A program made the translations under genes and the position numbers. This document shows positions 1 to 8,946 of a DNA stretch of 64,000 nt, piece by piece (the first letter of the stretch is position 1; each line of letters begins with the position of its first letter). The DNA is taken from the NCBI GenBank assembly GCA_037893225.1, contig JAZGUH010000333.1, forward strand, positions 186,001 to 250,000. The letters are read 5' to 3'. This DNA comes from Hippasteria phrygiana (lineage: Eukaryota > Echinodermata > Asteroidea > Valvatida > Goniasteridae). The notes under the pieces are model-generated. The model did not search any database and had not been told where the DNA came from. It saw nothing but the letters and a program-made list of their open reading frames with translations.

Positions 1-44
1 CTGAGGATCCAGATAGGCCGGAGGTAGATTGCTCCATCTGTTCG
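1..44 (-). CDS. Partial copy of duplicated low-complexity exon
   Basis: Only the 5' part of the exon is inside the window. It starts right after a good acceptor (..ttccctgcag) and reads EQMEQSTSGLSGSS in the Pro/Gln frame. The rest lies beyond position 1, so the gene continues to the left. The product is not recognised. Confidence 0.45.
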
Positions 45-209
45 CTGCAGGGAAGCTGTATGAATGCAATACATATACCCATAAAAAGGAATCTGCTTTG
101 TAAAAGCCACTGTAAGTTTACATTTGCAAAAGTATAAAACAATTCCAAAGCTACGTTAAACAATTTTTTCACACTTGATACTTGACAGCTTAATGATCGA
201 CATTCCTAC

Positions 210-324
210 CTGTGGTTGTTGGGGTGGTTGTTGTGGTTGTTGTGGTTGTCGTGGTGGTGGGGTAGACACTGCCAAGCTCCCTGAGGATCCAGATAGGCCG
301 GAGGTAGATTGCTCCATTTGTTCG
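210..324 (-). CDS. Duplicated 115-nt exon, copy 1 (Pro/Gln-, Thr- or His/Asn-rich by frame)
   Basis: The exon is bounded by acceptor ttccctgcag and donor CAG|GTAGGA. In the frame shared with the diverged upstream exon it encodes EQMEQSTSGLSGSSG followed by a Pro/Gln run (STPPPRQPQQPQQPP). The other two frames are also open: one is Thr-rich (VYPTTTTTT) and one His/Asn-rich (LPHHHDNHNN). Its length is 115, which is 1 modulo 3, so consecutive copies spliced together would be read in successive frames. Function unknown. It is a disordered linker at most. Confidence 0.45.
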
Positions 325-489
325 CTGCAGGGAAGCTGTATGAATGCAATACATATACCCATAAAAAGGAATCTGCTTTGTAAAAGCCACTGTAAGTTTA
401 CATTTGCAAAAGTATAAAACAATTCCAAAGCTACGTTAAACAATTTTTTCCCACTTGATACTTGACAGCTTAATGATCGACATTCCTAC

Positions 490-604
490 CTGTGGTTGTT
501 GGGGTGGTTGTTGTGGTTGTTGTGGTTGTCGTGGTGGTGGGGTAGACACTGCCAAGCTCCCTGAGGATCCAGATAGGCCGGAGGTAGATTGCTCCATTTG
601 TTCG
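490..604 (-). CDS. Duplicated 115-nt exon, copy 2
   Basis: Essentially identical to copy 1, with the same acceptor and donor and a 165-nt intron on each side. All three frames are open across the exon. The Pro/Gln frame ends QPPQQPQ before the donor. No domain is recognised. Confidence 0.45.
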
Positions 605-769
605 CTGCAGGGAAGCTGTATGAATGCAATACATATACCCATAAAAAGGAATCTGCTTTGTAAAAGCCACTGTAAGTTTACATTTGCAAAAGTATAAAAC
701 AATTCCAAAGCTACGTTAAACAATTTGTTCCCACTTGATACTTGACAGCTTAATGATCGACATTCCTAC

Positions 770-893
770 CTGTGGTTGTTGGGGTGGTTGTTGTGGTTGT
801 TGTGGTTGTTGTGGTTGTCGTGGTGGTGGGGTAGACACTGCCAAGCTCCCTGAGGATCCAGATAGGCCGGAGGTAGATTGCTCCATCTGTTCG
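770..893 (-). CDS. Duplicated exon, copy 3, expanded by 9 nt
   Basis: Same exon as copies 1 and 2 with three extra codons in the CAA/CCA repeat (124 nt; QPQQPQQPQQPP in the Pro/Gln frame). If spliced directly after the 209-nt exon at 1059-1267, which ends in phase 0, it would be read in the Thr-rich frame (RTDGAIYLRPIWILRELG then about 15 Thr). Whether it is used is unknown. Confidence 0.45.
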
Positions 894-1058
894 CTGCAGG
901 GAAGCTGTATGAATGCAATACATATACCCATAAAAAGGAATCTGCTTTGTAAAAGCCACTGAAGTTTACATTTGCAAAAGTATAAACCAAATTCCAAAGC
1001 TGGGTCAAAAAAGTTTTTCCCCCTTGATAGTTGACAGCTTAATTATAGACTTTCCTAC

Positions 1059-1267
1059 CTGTGGTGGTTGTCGTGGGGTGGCCAGACCAGATGACTTCTC
1101 CTTCAATTTGTCTAAAATACTTTGACACATCTTTTTACTTGCTTCTAATCTTGGATTTTGTTCCGCTGTCCTCTTCTTTGCAAGGTTCGCGTTGGTCTTG
1201 GGGGCAGTTGCCTTCTTGGTCGCCTTGGGGGCAGTTGCCTTCTTGGTGGCCTTGGGGGCAGTTGTTA
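1059..1267 (-). CDS. Lys/Ala/Thr-rich exon of an unrecognised gene
   Basis: A 209-nt exon with acceptor ttatatatag and donor CAG|GTAGG (phase 1 in, phase 0 out). It encodes three APKATKKAT-type repeats of histone-tail character. These are followed by NANLAKKRTAEQNPRLEASKK and MCQSILDKLKEK, then SSGLATPRQPPQ. The last residues and the start of the downstream intron match the Pro/Gln frame of the 115-nt copies, which fixes that frame as ancestral. The basic repeats suggest a nuclear or DNA-binding tail. MCQSILDKLKEK vaguely resembles the first helix of a bromodomain, but the match is too short to call. Product unknown. Confidence 0.5.
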
Positions 1268-1476
1268 CTATATATAAAGCTGACAAGTGACATAAAAAAA
1301 CTTATGGCAACTTGAGATTCTTGAACTAGCTGTAGCACGGGAGTTCATTCCACAAATCAGTTTCTCACGGATGTGGAAATTCTTATTAGTGTAAAATGAA
1401 GTTCCATTGTATGGGCCGACACAAAGAAACATTTTGAAGTTTCATTCAAAAAGTCCGTTTAAATTTCCAATTTATT

Positions 1477-1665
1477 CTTAACCCCTTGCGTACGGATGAC
1501 GCCATATGGCTTTAAAAAAAAAAGTGCTACCAGGCCGGATGATGCCATTGGCTGCCGTTTCAATTTATTGTTTGTCATGCTTGACTGCACAAACACATTG
1601 TAGCGGTTCGATTTGGCTGCAACGCCCCGACGTCTCTCGTAAAATACCGTGCCCAAGGGGTTAAG
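1477..1665. mobile_element. Short inverted-repeat element (MITE-like)
   Basis: The 189-bp element begins cttaaccccttg and ends caaggggttaag, a perfect 12-bp inverted repeat. Its first part (ccccttgcgtacggatgacgcc) recurs with few changes at 9199-9245, so this is a dispersed family. It carries no coding capacity. No convincing target duplication is visible. The surrounding 1268-1932 shows no gene. Confidence 0.55.
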
Positions 1666-1932
1666 GGCTTGTACATTCATGGACATTGCATTGATAAACT
1701 TTTTTTAGTGTTGTTATTGTATTTAAATACATTTTGCAATCATGTCTTGTTACAAGCCTCCTGTGGAAAGCAATAAATCAACACTTGAAGAATGAAGAAT
1801 ATGACTTGCTTGTTTTCTTGCAGTTTACTTCATGAAAGCTATACATTTTTGTACATACATAACTATAAATTTCCACTCAATACATTGGCTCAATTGACCC
1901 CAGACCTAATGACAACATGCTTAGTTTGTGCA

Positions 1933-1971
1933 CTTTCCTATGGGAGCCCTGACCTGGCTCCCATAGGAAAG
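1933..1971. repeat. Perfect hairpin, 16-bp arms
   Basis: ctttcctatgggagcc and its reverse complement ggctcccataggaaag are separated by 7 nt. Flanking bases (tttgtgca / gcgcacat) extend it imperfectly. It could be the centre of a small foldback element. Confidence 0.7.
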
Positions 1972-2169
1972 CGCACATATGCAAACAAAGTCAGTACGTC
2001 ATGTCTTTTGGGCCCAAAACAGTTTATTATGTGATAAAGTACAGTTTAGAATTTATTGCAGGTGGTACAATGTAATTAAGACCTTAATTTTGGCTTTGTA
2101 CATGTATTTATATGTGTGTGTGTGTAACAAAAAAGTCGGGTAACATTGCATCATTGGACTGAGAAATTG

Positions 2170-2222
2170 AACTAAGTTTTAGTCATCAAAGAGGCATCCT
2201 CTTTGATGACTAAAACTTAGTT
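2170..2222. repeat. Near-perfect palindrome, 25-bp arms with 3-nt loop
   Basis: The arm begins aactaagttttagtcatcaa and is followed by loop cat and an exact reverse complement. The arms contain the tgatga motif that dominates the microsatellite 60 bp downstream, so the palindrome may have formed from that repeat. Confidence 0.85.
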
Positions 2223-2262
2223 TTTAGAGGATATGATGCCTCTTTCTTAGAAAATTTCACAA

Positions 2263-2490
2263 CAGTCATCCACTATGATGACCATCGATGCCTCATGATG
2301 ACCAAATGATGCCTATTGATGACCAAATGATGCCTATTGATGACACTTTGATGCCTGAATGATGACTATTGATGCCTTTTGATGACCGTTGATGCTTTTT
2401 GATGACCTTTTTCCCCATTGATGACTAAATGATGCCTAATGATGACTAAATGATGCCCAATTCTACTAATGATGACCAATTGATGACTGA
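2263..2490. repeat. Imperfect TGATGAC/TGATGCC microsatellite
   Basis: About 20 degenerate copies of tgatgacc and tgatgcc alternate with 1-8 nt of A/T filler (aaa, tat, ttt). Copies diverge too much for recent slippage. Confidence 0.75.
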
Positions 2491-2587
2491 TTTTTCTAGT
2501 AGGGCTATGCGTGAAAAACTCAAAGAATATTAATCCAACAAGTCACCTTAACTTTCTTAAGCTCACCCAAGTGGTGAATCAGGGGAA

Positions 2588-2740
2588 TCAGGTTGGTGCA
2601 GTGGTACTTCCCTCGCCTTCCACCACTGTGACCCCAGTTCGAATCATAAAAATTCACTACGCGCTTGCCAAATCTTAATTTACGCGTTGTGATCGATCGT
2701 TATTTACAAGCTGATGGATAGGAAAATTCATTACTCACTT
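2588..2740 (+). mobile_element. tRNA-derived SINE
   Basis: The segment has a polymerase III internal promoter layout: an A-box-like ttggtgcagtgg at 2593-2604 and, about 30 nt later, a B-box-like agttcgaatc at 2636-2645. A non-tRNA tail follows. A functional tRNA is unlikely, because no acceptor stem pairing is evident. Confidence 0.55.
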
Positions 2741-2934
2741 CGTCCATTTTTTTAAGACCTTCGAGAACTCAATTTAATACTTTTTAATGCTTTTTAAGGC
2801 CTTAAATTTGGATAATTTAATTTAAGACTTTTTAATACTTTTTAAAGACCCGCGGACACCGTGCTCGTAGCCTGCCTTTGCTAAGCAAAATTTGTGCATC
2901 TACTGGTTTTGTATAACTACAACATATGGACCCA

Positions 2935-3115
2935 GTTTCATGGAGTAGCTTAGCGTGTATTGCTCAGCAACTTTCTGCTAAGTAGAATCAGTGGACAAGA
3001 AGTAACAAGCAGAATCTATTCATACAATTTTGGCTGGTAACCTGTTTTTACTAAGCAAACTTTCCTGTGCTTAGCAAAATGTTGATTAACCACACCAGGG
3101 CCCAATTTCATTCAA
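2935..3115. repeat. Dispersed 'cccagtttcat ... cttagc' element
   Basis: Sequence of the type acccagtttcatggagtagcttagc with repeated short ctaagcaaa/cttagcaaa motifs. Related sequence occurs in inverted orientation around 9300-9365 and in part near 7660-7700. It is non-coding and the element class is unknown. Confidence 0.4.
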
Positions 3116-3139
3116 CTTGCAAAGTTGAAATGTTGCCTC

Positions 3140-3490
3140 CCTTACAAAAGATGGGGAAGTCATGGTGGTCCCCGTAAAACACCATGGAGAAATTTTAAGA
3201 CAGCATGGGTTTCCCATTGGGCCCATGGGAAACCCACAGGGACTTATGAGGAAGTCATGGTGTCTCTGCAAAACACCATGGAGAAAATTTTAAGACACTG
3301 TGGGTTTCCCATGGGGTCTCATGGGAAACACATAGGGACTGATGGGGAAGTCATGGTGGTTCCTGTAAACACTATTGTGGTGCATGTGATGAACACCATG
3401 GAGGAATTTTGGGATATATGGGAATGCCATATGGTGACAAACTGACCACCATGGGAACACCATGGGTTTATGGAAATCACCATGGTGACA
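3140..3490. repeat. Degenerate tandem repeat, period about 95 bp
   Basis: Three to four diverged units carry ggggaagtcatggtggt, aaacaccatggagaaa and catgggaaaccc. They abound in ccatgg/cccatggg palindromes. ORFs in both directions are by-products. Confidence 0.6.
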
Positions 3491-3611
3491 ACTTATCACC
3501 AAGAAAACACAATTCGGTCAATAATCATATGGTGGGTAATTGAATTGCAATTGACACGAGAAAAATTAACAATCAAAAACAATGTTAAAAATCTGATTAA
3601 AACAATGAATT

Positions 3612-3862
3612 CGTGGGAAATTACCCACGGGGGGCATGGGAAATTACCCACGGGGGGCATGGGAAATTACCCAGGGGGGGCATGGGAAATTACCCAAGGG
3701 GGCATGGGAAATTGCCCACTGGGGGCATGGGAAATTACCCACGCGGGGCATGGGAAATTACCCACGCGGGGCATGGGAAATTACCCACGCGGGGCATGGA
3801 AAATAACCCACGCGGTGCATGGGAAATTACCAACGCGGAGCATGGGAAATTCCCCATGGGAA
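3612..3862. repeat. 23-bp minisatellite, locus A (about 11 units)
   Basis: The unit is catgggaaattacccacg plus a g-rich tail of 4-5 bases. Units vary mainly at the tail (gggggg, cgggg, aggg). Because 23 is 2 modulo 3 and the unit lacks stops, it yields a fake open frame of type MGNYPRGAWEITH in several frames. The same family recurs at 6917-7590. Confidence 0.9.
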
Positions 3863-3869
3863 TTAATAA

Positions 3870-5037
3870 TCGATAAAAATTTTAAAAATCTGATTTAAAA
3901 AATGAATTCTAAATTACACATAAATTCTCTCAGTGTCAATGTGTCATAAGTAATAATACCCGCACACAATGAAAACAAGTATAAAACTTCTAATTAACCA
4001 TTTAGTCTTCACATGACAATTTCTGACTTGAAACAATTAGGCCTAAGTCTATGTTATAATGTACAGACCCGCGAGTCGAGTTTCAATCGTTATTGCATCA
4101 TAACGACTCGGCCAAAAGCTACACCGTACACACATAATAGTGTGAGTTTGTATATGCCGGCAATCGTGGACCTAGGACAAAAGAATTCGAGCGTAGACAA
4201 AGGGGTCCACGTTTGACCTAATGTCCACGATTGAAAATCGTGTACAAAACCAATGGGAGGCCTTCCGAAAAAGTTAGAGTATAAACAAAAGAGGAACAAT
4301 GGGAGGTCCACGATTGCACCCGTTTACATGACTGTGTGGGTGTATGTATGTACGTGCACTGTATATATCTCCGAGGACAAGAGAAGAAAGGAAACACAAA
4401 GAAACCTTTCAGTCCTCGAACGTAGAGTCTTTTGTTGAAATCGGTCCTCGAACGTAAGGATACGTGCATAGTCTATGGGGGTTGGTTATATTAAAGGAAC
4501 AATAGGAAACACAAAGCATTGTCCTCGGACATATTGGGGAAGTACGACTAAGTGCGTGTATAATGTACTGTGCACACATAGGCCTAGTTGTAATCACATG
4601 CATAGTATACACATGTACCGACGTACAACGTACACCATGTGTGTGCATAAAAATGCAAGGTCGCGGCCGCCATGAGCGTGTAGGGAAACTAAACTAGTGC
4701 GTCACCCGGTGCAAAGAAATGTTTTACAATTTTTGCAATTAAAGTGATAAAAAGTTCTTGCTTTTCTTTAATGAAAGAATAGTACTTTGATGATAAAAGC
4801 TTGACCAAAATCACAGGATAATGTTGAGATAGATCATAGCTAGCTAGCTAGCTGTGCATTAGTTCACGCGTAGGAATATCAATGTTAAGCGGTCTCGCGG
4901 ATAAGAAAAAGACATGTTCGTTATTACGTTACGAGACGATTCAAACAAAGACAGACACAGGCCGTTTTAAGCTACAACTGTTTGTCGTATCGGGGCAAAT
5001 ATCTGAACGTCTGACGAAACATTAGATCCTGGGTGAT
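3870..5037. other. Non-coding region, no gene recognised
   Basis: A/T-rich to 4100, then mixed sequence with several copies of tccacgattg in both orientations (about 4161, 4222, 4306) and gtcctcgaacgta twice (about 4411, 4443). A short agct microsatellite lies at 4837-4853. The last 150 bp (4868-5037) are richer in CpG (acgcgt, ctcgcgg, ttacgttacgag). That would fit a 5' flank of the putative exon at 5038. Confidence 0.4.
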
Positions 5038-5066
5038 ATGGGAGAGTTTACTGCATTATTCTACTG
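5038..5066 (+). CDS. Putative first coding exon of a small two-exon ORF
   Basis: ATG in a good initiation context (G at -3 and G at +4) opens 29 nt reading MGEFTALFY. It is followed immediately by a consensus donor TG|GTGAGT. It ends in phase 2. Joined to the acceptor at 6441-6442 it stays open for 60 residues in total. This is a structural prediction only, with no homology recognised. Confidence 0.25.
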
Positions 5067-5227
5067 GTGAGTTTATGGTTATAACTTAAGTTATTACCGT
5101 GAAAATGTAAGGATGTAGGTCTACGTTTGCGTATTTTGGCCTGCACAGTTTTTTGTTCGTTACATCATACATGAACATATCCGTTGTGTAGGCATGAACG
5201 TGTAGCCTAGCCTCGCGTGGACTGATA

Positions 5228-5451
5228 GGGGTTTTCGAAACCTTGGCTTCGTCTCCGACTTCTGAATAGCTAAGAGAAGCAAACGAAATGTAAATATTCA
5301 AATTTTTGCTTTCATATCGAATGAATGTTCCTGAAACAAAACATGCACAAATTTAGAATATTTCCATTTGGTTTATTGCTTCTCAATATTCAGAAGTCGG
5401 AGCCGAAGCCGAGACGAAGCCAAGCCTTAACTTAAGGTTTTGAAAAACCCC
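5228..5451. mobile_element. Foldback/MITE-like inverted repeat
   Basis: The left arm is ggggttttcgaaacc followed by cttggcttcgtctccgactt. It reappears inverted on the right with small insertions (aagtcggagccgaagccgag ... ggttttgaaaaacccc). The bases ata flank both ends and may be a target duplication. No coding capacity. Confidence 0.6.
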
Positions 5452-6442
5452 ATAATTAGGCAGATTCATACACATTTTAAGTTGCTTCAATTCTTTTAAA
5501 TCTTAAGAAACAGTCAAAAATTTGAAATAAAATGAGTCAAAGATTTGAGTTTTTACTCCTCACCAAAATTATTCAGGAACAGTAAAATCTTGGAAAATAA
5601 CCAACCCTTCTTGAGAACAACTGTCTAAACATGTGGCCATGTTTCAAGATTTGTCAGCAAAATCTGTAAAGAATGAGGCAGAAATCAACATGTATGTGCC
5701 ACTTTGAGCATGAGTTAAGTGACCATACAGTGTGCCAAGAACGTCTAATACAGAAAACAAACTTCCTCCAGATTGCACGAACATTTCCCGACTATAAAGT
5801 CTCAAAATTAAACATATTACCAAGTATCTGTACATTTCTTAACACAAATGGATGGCTATTTTCCAAGATTGTGCTGTTCCCGTAATAAAGTAAAATCTTT
5901 CCAAAATGAGGGGTCAATGGTCATGATAGGTTAACCCATGGTGGAGGAAGGAACTTGCAAAGTTATGGATTTTTGTTGATTTAAATGTGGTAATTTTGGA
6001 GGACAATTTTAGTTAAAGTAGTGTTGGCTATTAAACTTGTTTTGATGGGCTTTCGGTACATTTATCTAATATTTCCAAGCCCATTTATAGCTTATTTTGA
6101 ATTGAATCATAACTTAATTTCAGCAAAAGCCATCTGAGAAAACATTGCCTACCATGATCTAAAATAGAAGTAGGCCTAATGAACAAAAAAGGCCTTCTGC
6201 CATCCCTCTTTTTTAAACATAAATTAATAATTACAAAAATATGTGAAATGTGCTTTAATTAATAGCTTGAGGCATTTGTACCAAATGTTAGGATAGGATT
6301 GTTTAAATTGTTTCGCAAATCACAGGCTACAGGCTGTTCCTGTATAAACCGTAACTAACAAAACAGTTGTATAAACAAAAATTTTCGAATTAGTCTCAAT
6401 GTCTCATATCTTGTATTTTCTGCTCTTTTCTTTAAAATACAG

Positions 6443-6596
6443 TGGTGTACATGTACTTCACTTGAAGAGGAGCATGAAGGAGTTGCAGCTGATTATCTAC
6501 AACTGGGGGATGCCATGCTTGGAACTGACTAGCTACCGAGCTTCGTTGTTGGACGGAACAACAAGAGTCCTTCGTAAAGTTTCAAAGAGGAGATGA
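6443..6596 (+). CDS. Putative terminal exon of the small two-exon ORF
   Basis: A pyrimidine-rich acceptor (ctgctcttttctttaaaatacag) is followed by 154 nt. Joined in phase with 5038-5066 it reads ..CGVHVLHLKRSMKELQ, then LIIYNWGMPCLELTSYRASL, and ends RVLRKVSKRR with TGA. The same sequence read in phase 0 from the acceptor gives SLEEEHEGVAADYLQLGDAM and then LGTD and TAG at 6532. That acidic version would be the terminal exon of a different gene. One of the two frames may be real and I cannot choose by homology. No AATAAA is obvious nearby. Confidence 0.25.
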
Positions 6597-6916
6597 ATTT
6601 CATTGTGTGTCACAAATGTGTAGGGCCTATTACAATCTTATAGGAGTGTATAGACAAATCAGAAATTACATTTAGTAATTCTTGTGACTAAAATCCAAAA
6701 TATATTTCTGTCTGAGGTGCCTACAGAAATTCCCAGCATTATTATGTACATGTATATGGGAACAGCCTAATAAGAAACTAATTATTGACCAACATTCTGA
6801 TGTTTTCCCAAAGAATATAATTAAAAATGTTGTTGCTGGAATTGTGATAGTAACCATGTTATTTTGTCATCCTGCAGTTGGATAACTTTTGAAGAAAAAA
6901 CATGAGTGCACATAGG
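6597..6916. other. Non-coding region, nothing recognised
   Basis: A/T-rich sequence between the putative terminal exon and the second 23-bp minisatellite. No splice-bounded ORF or repeat stands out. Confidence 0.4.
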
Positions 6917-7590
6917 AAACTACCCATGAGATTCATGGGAAACTACCCACGGGGGGCATGGGAAACTACCCATGGGGGGCATGGGAAATTACCCACGGGG
7001 GGCATGGGAAATTACCCACGGGGGGCATGGGAAATTGCCCACGCTGGGCATGGGAAATTGCCCACGCTGGGCATGGGAAATTGCCCACGCTGGGCATGGG
7101 AAATTTCCCACGCGGGGCATGGGAAATTTCCCACGCGGGGCATGAGAAATTTCCCACGCGGGGCATGGAAAATTTCCCACGCGGGGCATGGGAAATTTCC
7201 CACGGGGGGCATGGGAAATTACCCACGCTGGGCATGGGAAATTACCCACGCTGGGCATGGGAAATTACCCACGCTGGGCATGGGAAATTACCCACGCTGG
7301 GCATGGGAAATTTCCCAAGCGGGGCATGGGAAATTTCCCACGCGGGGCATGGGAAATGTCCCACACGGGGCATGGGAAATTTCCCATGCGGGGCATGGGA
7401 AATTACCCACGGGGGGCATGGGAAATTACCCACAGGGGGCATGGGAAATTACCCACGGGGAGCATGGGAAACTACCCAATGGACGCATGGGAAATTCCCC
7501 ATGGGATACATGGGTTCCCATTGGGTACATGGGGTCCAAATCCCCCGTGGGATTCCCATGGGAAGTCCCCATGGGAAGTTCCACATTTTT
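6917..7590. repeat. 23-bp minisatellite, locus B (about 25 units)
   Basis: Same unit as locus A, with sub-blocks differing by point changes: aaattacccacggggg, aaattgcccacgctgg and aaatttcccacgcgg units are each clustered. That shows local amplification of variants. From about 7495 it degrades into overlapping cccatggg palindromes. Frames on both strands are open for up to 230 codons purely because of the repeat. Confidence 0.92.
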
Positions 7591-7713
7591 GTAAGGGCTA
7601 GCAAATTTTCATACTAAAAAGAATTAGCCAAGTACCAAACACAAACAATGTTTATTCATGACATTTTGGCCAGCAACCCTATTTTTGCTGAGAAAAATGA
7701 GCTCCCTGCATAC
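7591..7713. other. Intron-side flank of the last spectrin exon
   Basis: The sequence just downstream of the donor of the exon at 7714-8044. It contains a fragment resembling the dispersed element at 2935-3115. No further spectrin exon is visible to the left. Confidence 0.4.
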
Positions 7714-8044
7714 CTTGTGTTTGGCCAGCTCAATCTCGGCCTGCCGTGGGTCACCCATGCATGACCGACTTCTGGTCCTGCATGACCTTGTCAGCCCGGT
7801 CAATCCAATTCATCAGCTCATCCAGCGTGGAGTCCAGCTGATCGAGGGCCAGGAGCCCAGCCTCTAGCTCGTGTTGGCGGTCGAAGCTCCTCTCTGTCAG
7901 TGCCTTCCAGCGCCGGTTGGAATCACTCAGGGGAACCTGGAGGGTCTCGCGGTTCTCGAAGGTGCACTGGGCTAGGAGCTTGTTGCCTAGCTGGTTGACA
8001 CGGTCCCAGTTGGGGACCTGGCGATCCTGGTCTTGCTTGAATTT
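7714..8044 (-). pseudogene. Spectraplakin spectrin-repeat exon with 4-bp frameshifting duplication
   Basis: Acceptor ttattgcag, donor AAG|GTATG. It begins KFKQDQDRQVPNWDRVNQLG and ends with spectrin helices, including LALDQLDSTLDELMNWIDRA and DKVMQDQKSV. The following GDPRQAEIELAKHK is in another frame. Human MACF1/dystonin have a closely similar stretch (DELLAWL...GDPKAIEIELAKH, from memory of the family), so the family call is firm. The exon is 331 nt, while removing one atgc from the tandem atgcatg at about 7757-7763 gives 327 nt, exactly the length of the neighbouring exon, and restores phase 0 to 0. As written, a TGA at 7751-7753 ends the frame. Spectraplakins crosslink actin and microtubules, and these repeats form the rod. 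Confidence 0.8.
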
Positions 8045-8619
8045 CTGCAATAATCCAATTCAATATATTCTTCCTTAGTACACTTGCATGATACTATTTT
8101 AGGTTCTTGTTGCCCCCATTTTAACCTAACCCTGCTCTATTTCACCAGGATTCTGCTATACATGCAACATCTACAGAAGTGCGAAGCCTGATTAATTCTT
8201 TAGGTTCAAACAGCTAAAACTAAAAACCTATTTTTGTGATGGCACAAGAACCATGTTTCTTTCAAAGATAGTGAAAAGTAAGATTTTCACAAACAGCTGG
8301 AAATTAAAATATTTTACATCAACAGAAATCATCAATTGTTTCAATATGCCAATGCAGTCGTTATGAATTTTACCAAAAGATGCTTTCTGATAATTCTTTT
8401 TGCACTGTTGGCTTCCAATACGCACAGTATGGATTTCACAGAAAATCATCAAACTAATACAATGAAGAAATGCTCAGCCCAAAGAGGACATGCAGCCTAA
8501 TTTTGAAAAAAATCACTGATTTGGACTTGAAACCTCATTTATTTATTGACATCGGAGGGCTAGACAACATCCTGAAAAAAATTCACGTTTCTAAGATGAA
8601 CATCAGTCATCCATCTCAC
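8045..8619 (-). other. Intron of the spectraplakin locus
   Basis: Bounded by donor GTGAGATGG (8619 downwards) and acceptor ttattgcag (ending 8045). A/T-rich, with no exon or element recognised. Confidence 0.6.
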
Positions 8620-8946
8620 CTTGAGATCATCCAGCTGTTTCTTGATAGTCTGTGGGTCTGCACCCACAGCCTGCATCGCCTCCAGTCTGTCTTCTGCCTC
8701 CGTCATGTACTCGTTCAGCTTCCTCTGGCCTTCTTCATAGGCTTTGGACATGTCTGCGGCATTGTGCAGGCTCTTGTCCCGGTTGCGGTAGGCAGTGTTC
8801 AGCAAATCCCAGTTGTGGTTCATGTCGTCCAGGTTCTTCTGGACCTCAGGTTTGTCGGCCTCGCCACAGAGGCACATCAACTCCTTGCCAGACTGGCGGG
8901 TATTCTCTAGGTCCTGATTGGCGGCATCGATATCTTCCTTGATGGC
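8620..8946 (-). CDS. Spectraplakin spectrin-repeat exon (327 nt, intact)
   Basis: Acceptor tctgacag, donor AAG|GTGAG, phase 0 to 0, 109 codons without a stop. It starts AIKEDIDAANQDLENTRQSG, then KELMCLCGEADKPEVQKNLD, then a helix C with the conserved Trp (DMNHNWDLLNTAYRNRDKSL), and the next helix A (AYEEGQRKLNEYMTEAEDRL). This covers the second half of one repeat and the first half of the next, the usual phasing for this family. It reads directly into KFKQDQ of the next exon. Intact in itself, but in a locus with broken exons. Confidence 0.8.

Larger units (their letters stand above)
1..997. repeat. Tandem exon-plus-intron duplication, period about 280 bp
   Basis: Three nearly identical units of about 280 bp follow each other, with a partial unit at the left window edge. 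Each contains one 115-nt exon (124 nt in the third full unit) and a 165-nt intron on the minus strand. The units differ by a few substitutions and by one 9-bp expansion of the tgg/ttg-rich part in the third unit. The near identity suggests recent unequal exchange. A fourth, diverged unit shares only the exon end and the intron with them (1059-1267). Confidence 0.9.

Noticed and set aside
1059..1267. Bromodomain or linker histone gene
   Set aside because: Only a basic repeat tail and a 12-residue helix-like stretch are visible, too little for either family.
2588..2660. Functional tRNA gene
   Set aside because: A- and B-box-like motifs are present, but no cloverleaf stems or acceptor pairing could be drawn. 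A SINE fits better.
6902..7617. 230- and 219-codon ORFs (MGNYPRGAWEITH type) as a repeat protein gene
   Set aside because: Frames on both strands are open through the 23-bp minisatellite. Starts are arbitrary, and the frames end soon after the repeat.
8470..8942. Plus-strand ORFs of 146 and 96 codons
   Set aside because: They are shadows of the minus-strand spectrin exon at 8620-8946.
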